Source of the DNA: Mycoplasmatota bacterium
GTDB lineage: Bacteria; Bacillota_I; Bacilli_A; RF39; UBA660
Direction: 5' to 3'
Assembly: GCA_022774645.1 (NCBI GenBank)
Contig: JALFKQ010000035.1
Location: forward strand, 62,001 to 126,000
Length of the DNA: 64,000 bases
Shown here: in pieces, positions 62,276 to 64,000 of the stretch
Numbering within the stretch: position 1 is the first letter of the stretch
Layout of the letters: the number at the start of each line of letters is the position of its first letter
The notes under the pieces: generated by a model
The model's input: only the letters and a program-made list of their open reading frames with translations
What the model was told of the DNA's origin: nothing
Databases searched by the model: none
Translations under genes and position numbers: made by a program

Positions 62276-64000
62276 ATATCAAAATAGGTCTTACCAGTAA
62301 AGAAGTAATAAATAGTAGAAATAAATATGGAAGTAATAAATTAACAACAAAAAAGAAGAACACTTTTCTTCAATTAATTATTGAATCATTAAGCGATCCA
62401 ATAATTAAAATATTATTAATAGCACTAGCAATAAAAATCATTTTCTTATTTCAAGATTCTAATATTTTTGAAACATTAGGTATTGCTATTTCTGTTTTTT
62501 TAGCTACATTTATTTCTGCATTATCAGAATATGGTAGTGAAAAAGCTTTTGAAAAGTTAAGTGAAGAAAATTCATTAGTAAAAGTAAAAGTACTAAGAAA
62601 TTCTAAGAAAATATTAATTAATATGGATGAAGTTGTAGTAGGAGATATTGTGTATCTAGAAAGTGGGGATAAGGTACCAGCAGATGGGGTAATTATTGAT
62701 GGTGAATTATATATAGATGAAAGTTCTCTCACAGGTGAAACAAAAGAGAAGCATAAAAATACTAATAATAACGAAGTATATATGGGAAGTATTGTTTGTG
62801 GAAAAAAAGGAATAATAGAAGTTACACTCGTGGGAGACAAAACTTTTTATGGTAGAATTGCACAAGATATACAAGAAAGTACAATAGAAAGTCCATTAAA
62901 ATATAGACTTAAAGTACTTGCTAAACAAATAAGTAAATTAGGATATATATGTGCCTTTTTAATTCTTATTTCATATTTATTTAATTCTGTTGTAGTAGCA
63001 AACAATTTTGATATTAACAAGATATTAACATTTAAAACTATATTTCCACATCTTTTATATGGTTTAACATTAAGTGTAGCAGTTATAGTAATGGCTGTAC
63101 CAGAGGGTTTACCAATGATGATTACACTTGTTTTATCATCTAATATGAAAAGATTATTAAAAAATAATGTACTTGTTAGAAAATTAGTAGGTATAGAAAC
63201 AGCTGGTTCATTAAATATATTATTCACTGACAAAACAGGGACATTAACAGAAGGAAAATTAAAAGTACAAAGAATAGTTGATACAGAATTGTATGAGTAT
63301 GACACAATAGAGAAAATAAATAACAATAAAAATTTAAATGAATTATTTTATCAATCTCTTGTTTACAATAATGAATCATTTTTTAATAATAATATTGCAG
63401 AAGGAGGAAATATAACTGATAGAGCAATACTTGATTTCTGTAAAAAAGAAGATAAAACAAAATATAAAATCATAAATAAAGAAGAATTTGATAGTAAAAA
63501 GAAATATTCTGCGGTAACAACTAACTATAATAATAAAACAGTATTTATCAAAGGCGCTTACGAAATAATATTAAATAAATGTACAACATATTTAAAAAGT
63601 GATGGTACCAAGAGGGTATTAATTGATAAAATCAAAATAAGTAAATATATAAAAGAAAAAACAGAACAGGGTGAAAGGGTACTTGCTCTTGCAATAAATA
63701 CTGATAATGAATTCAAAAATTTAACATTACTTGGCTTTGTATTTTTAAAAGATAATATTAGAAAAGAAGCATTTAAAGGAATTGAATTAATAAAATCAGC
63801 TGGTATTCAAGTATGCATGGTTACAGGAGACTCAAAAGAAACAGCAGTAGCAATAGCAAAAGATTTAAAAATAGTGGAGTCAGATAAAGATATAATATTA
63901 ACAAGTGATGAATTTAACAATATGGATGATGAATCTATTAAAAAAATAATACCAAGATTAAAAGTTTTAAGTAGAAGTTTACCACAAGATAAAAATAAAT
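62266..64000 (+). CDS. calcium-type P-type ATPase, cut by the window end
   Basis: Cation pump of the P2 (SERCA/PMCA-like) type; 578 codons are visible with no stop. In order: N-terminal cation_ATPase_N region (LTSKEVINSRNKYGSNKL), two membrane helices, actuator domain with SSLTGET (usually TGES), the M4 motif AVPEGLPMMI, phosphorylation site DKTGTLTEG (Asp at about residue 322), and VTGDSKETAVAIAKDL. The PEGLP motif favours Ca2+. GAGG before the ATG. The remaining part would hold the hinge and last helices. Confidence 0.92.
   Translation, partial: MRTNIKIGLTSKEVINSRNKYGSNKLTTKKKNTFLQLIIESLSDPIIKILLIALAIKIIFLFQDSNIFETLGIAISVFLATFISALSEYGSEKAFEKLSEENSLVKVKVLRNSKKILINMDEVVVGDIVYLESGDKVPADGVIIDGELYIDESSLTGETKEKHKNTNNNEVYMGSIVCGKKGIIEVTLVGDKTFYGRIAQDIQESTIESPLKYRLKVLAKQISKLGYICAFLILISYLFNSVVVANNFDINKILTFKTIFPHLLYGLTLSVAVIVMAVPEGLPMMITLVLSSNMKRLLKNNVLVRKLVGIETAGSLNILFTDKTGTLTEGKLKVQRIVDTELYEYDTIEKINNNKNLNELFYQSLVYNNESFFNNNIAEGGNITDRAILDFCKKEDKTKYKIINKEEFDSKKKYSAVTTNYNNKTVFIKGAYEIILNKCTTYLKSDGTKRVLIDKIKISKYIKEKTEQGERVLALAINTDNEFKNLTLLGFVFLKDNIRKEAFKGIELIKSAGIQVCMVTGDSKETAVAIAKDLKIVESDKDIILTSDEFNNMDDESIKKIIPRLKVLSRSLPQDKNK

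Noticed and set aside
62073..63326. Several minus-strand frames across the ABC transporter end and the P-type ATPase
   Set aside because: The plus strand carries an unbroken P-type ATPase with all motifs up to the window end, so these are shadows.
1..64000. CRISPR arrays, insertion sequences, prophage genes, tRNA or rRNA genes
   Set aside because: I saw no regularly spaced repeats, transposase motifs, phage structural genes or tRNA T-loop signatures. A tRNAscan/Infernal run would be decisive.

Overview
The window is 64 kb of very A+T-rich DNA around a bacterial chromosomal replication origin, from a Gram-positive member of the Bacillota that carries sporulation genes. Gene order follows the Bacillus origin region closely: rpmH-rnpA-yidC-jag-mnmE-mnmG-rsmG-noc on one side and dnaA-dnaN-recF-gyrB-gyrA-tadA-dnaX-ybaB-recR-bofA-holB-ricT on the other. 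Spore genes (spoIIR, bofA, spoVT, yabG, spoVG, yabP, yabQ) imply an endospore former or a recent descendant of one. A [FeFe] hydrogenase suggests fermentative anaerobic life. A Noc-type ParB protein and a ComK-family protein point towards class Bacilli or a sister group. TGA is used as a stop, so this is not a Mycoplasma-type code. The exact lineage cannot be named from the sequence alone.

Layout. 0-5 kb: typA, then three small XRE-type repressors, an unknown partner protein, a Fic protein with an altered active-site motif and a small exported protein. 5-9 kb: hydrogenase preceded by a two-component system. 9-15.4 kb: rpmE, murA, spoIIR, prmC, prfA and rpoE (delta) with unknown envelope proteins. 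15.5-18.6 kb: a class A penicillin-binding protein and an SPFH/zinc-ribbon protein. 18.7-26 kb: noc, rsmG, mnmG, mnmE, jag, yidC, rnpA, rpmH. 26-27.5 kb: a large unrecognised gene next to the origin. 27.55-27.87 kb: oriC with DnaA boxes and three 12-bp repeats. 27.9-36.6 kb: dnaA, dnaN, comK-like, recF, gyrB, gyrA. 36.65-37.29 kb: a centromere-like non-coding block with three perfect parS sites, one near-parS and one perfect Noc-binding site. 37.29-47.5 kb: SRP RNA, tadA, dnaX, ybaB, recR, bofA, holB, ricT, trmN6-like, rsmI, pth, mfd. 47.5-52.4 kb: spoVT, tatD, 3D-domain protein, rsmA, yabG, veg, spoVG, yabP, yabQ. 52.5-58 kb: divIC, tilS, ftsH, tsaB, rimI, tsaD. 58-60.4 kb: minus-strand membrane, GtrA, glycosyltransferase and dCMP deaminase genes. 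60.5-64 kb: an ABC transporter and a P-type ATPase cut by the window end.

Almost every gene left of 27.55 kb is on the minus strand and almost every gene right of it, as far as 58 kb, is on the plus strand. Transcription therefore follows replication leaving both sides of oriC. The origin machinery (DnaA boxes, parS, Noc and its site) fits one plan: initiation at 27.6 kb, ParB loading about 9 kb away, and nucleoid occlusion by Noc. No parA (soj) or true parB (spo0J) lies in the window although parS sites do.

The most interesting signals are the parS/Noc-site block together with a Noc that has an unusual layout; a recurrent arrangement in which an inverted repeat pairs the start codon with upstream sequence and leaves the Shine-Dalgarno in the loop (bofA, yabP, 3D gene, ABC transporter, P-type ATPase); a short ComK homologue inside the dnaN-recF interval behind three helically phased TTCGACA repeats; an unidentified structured leader near 5 kb; and the unknown 490-residue gene beside oriC.
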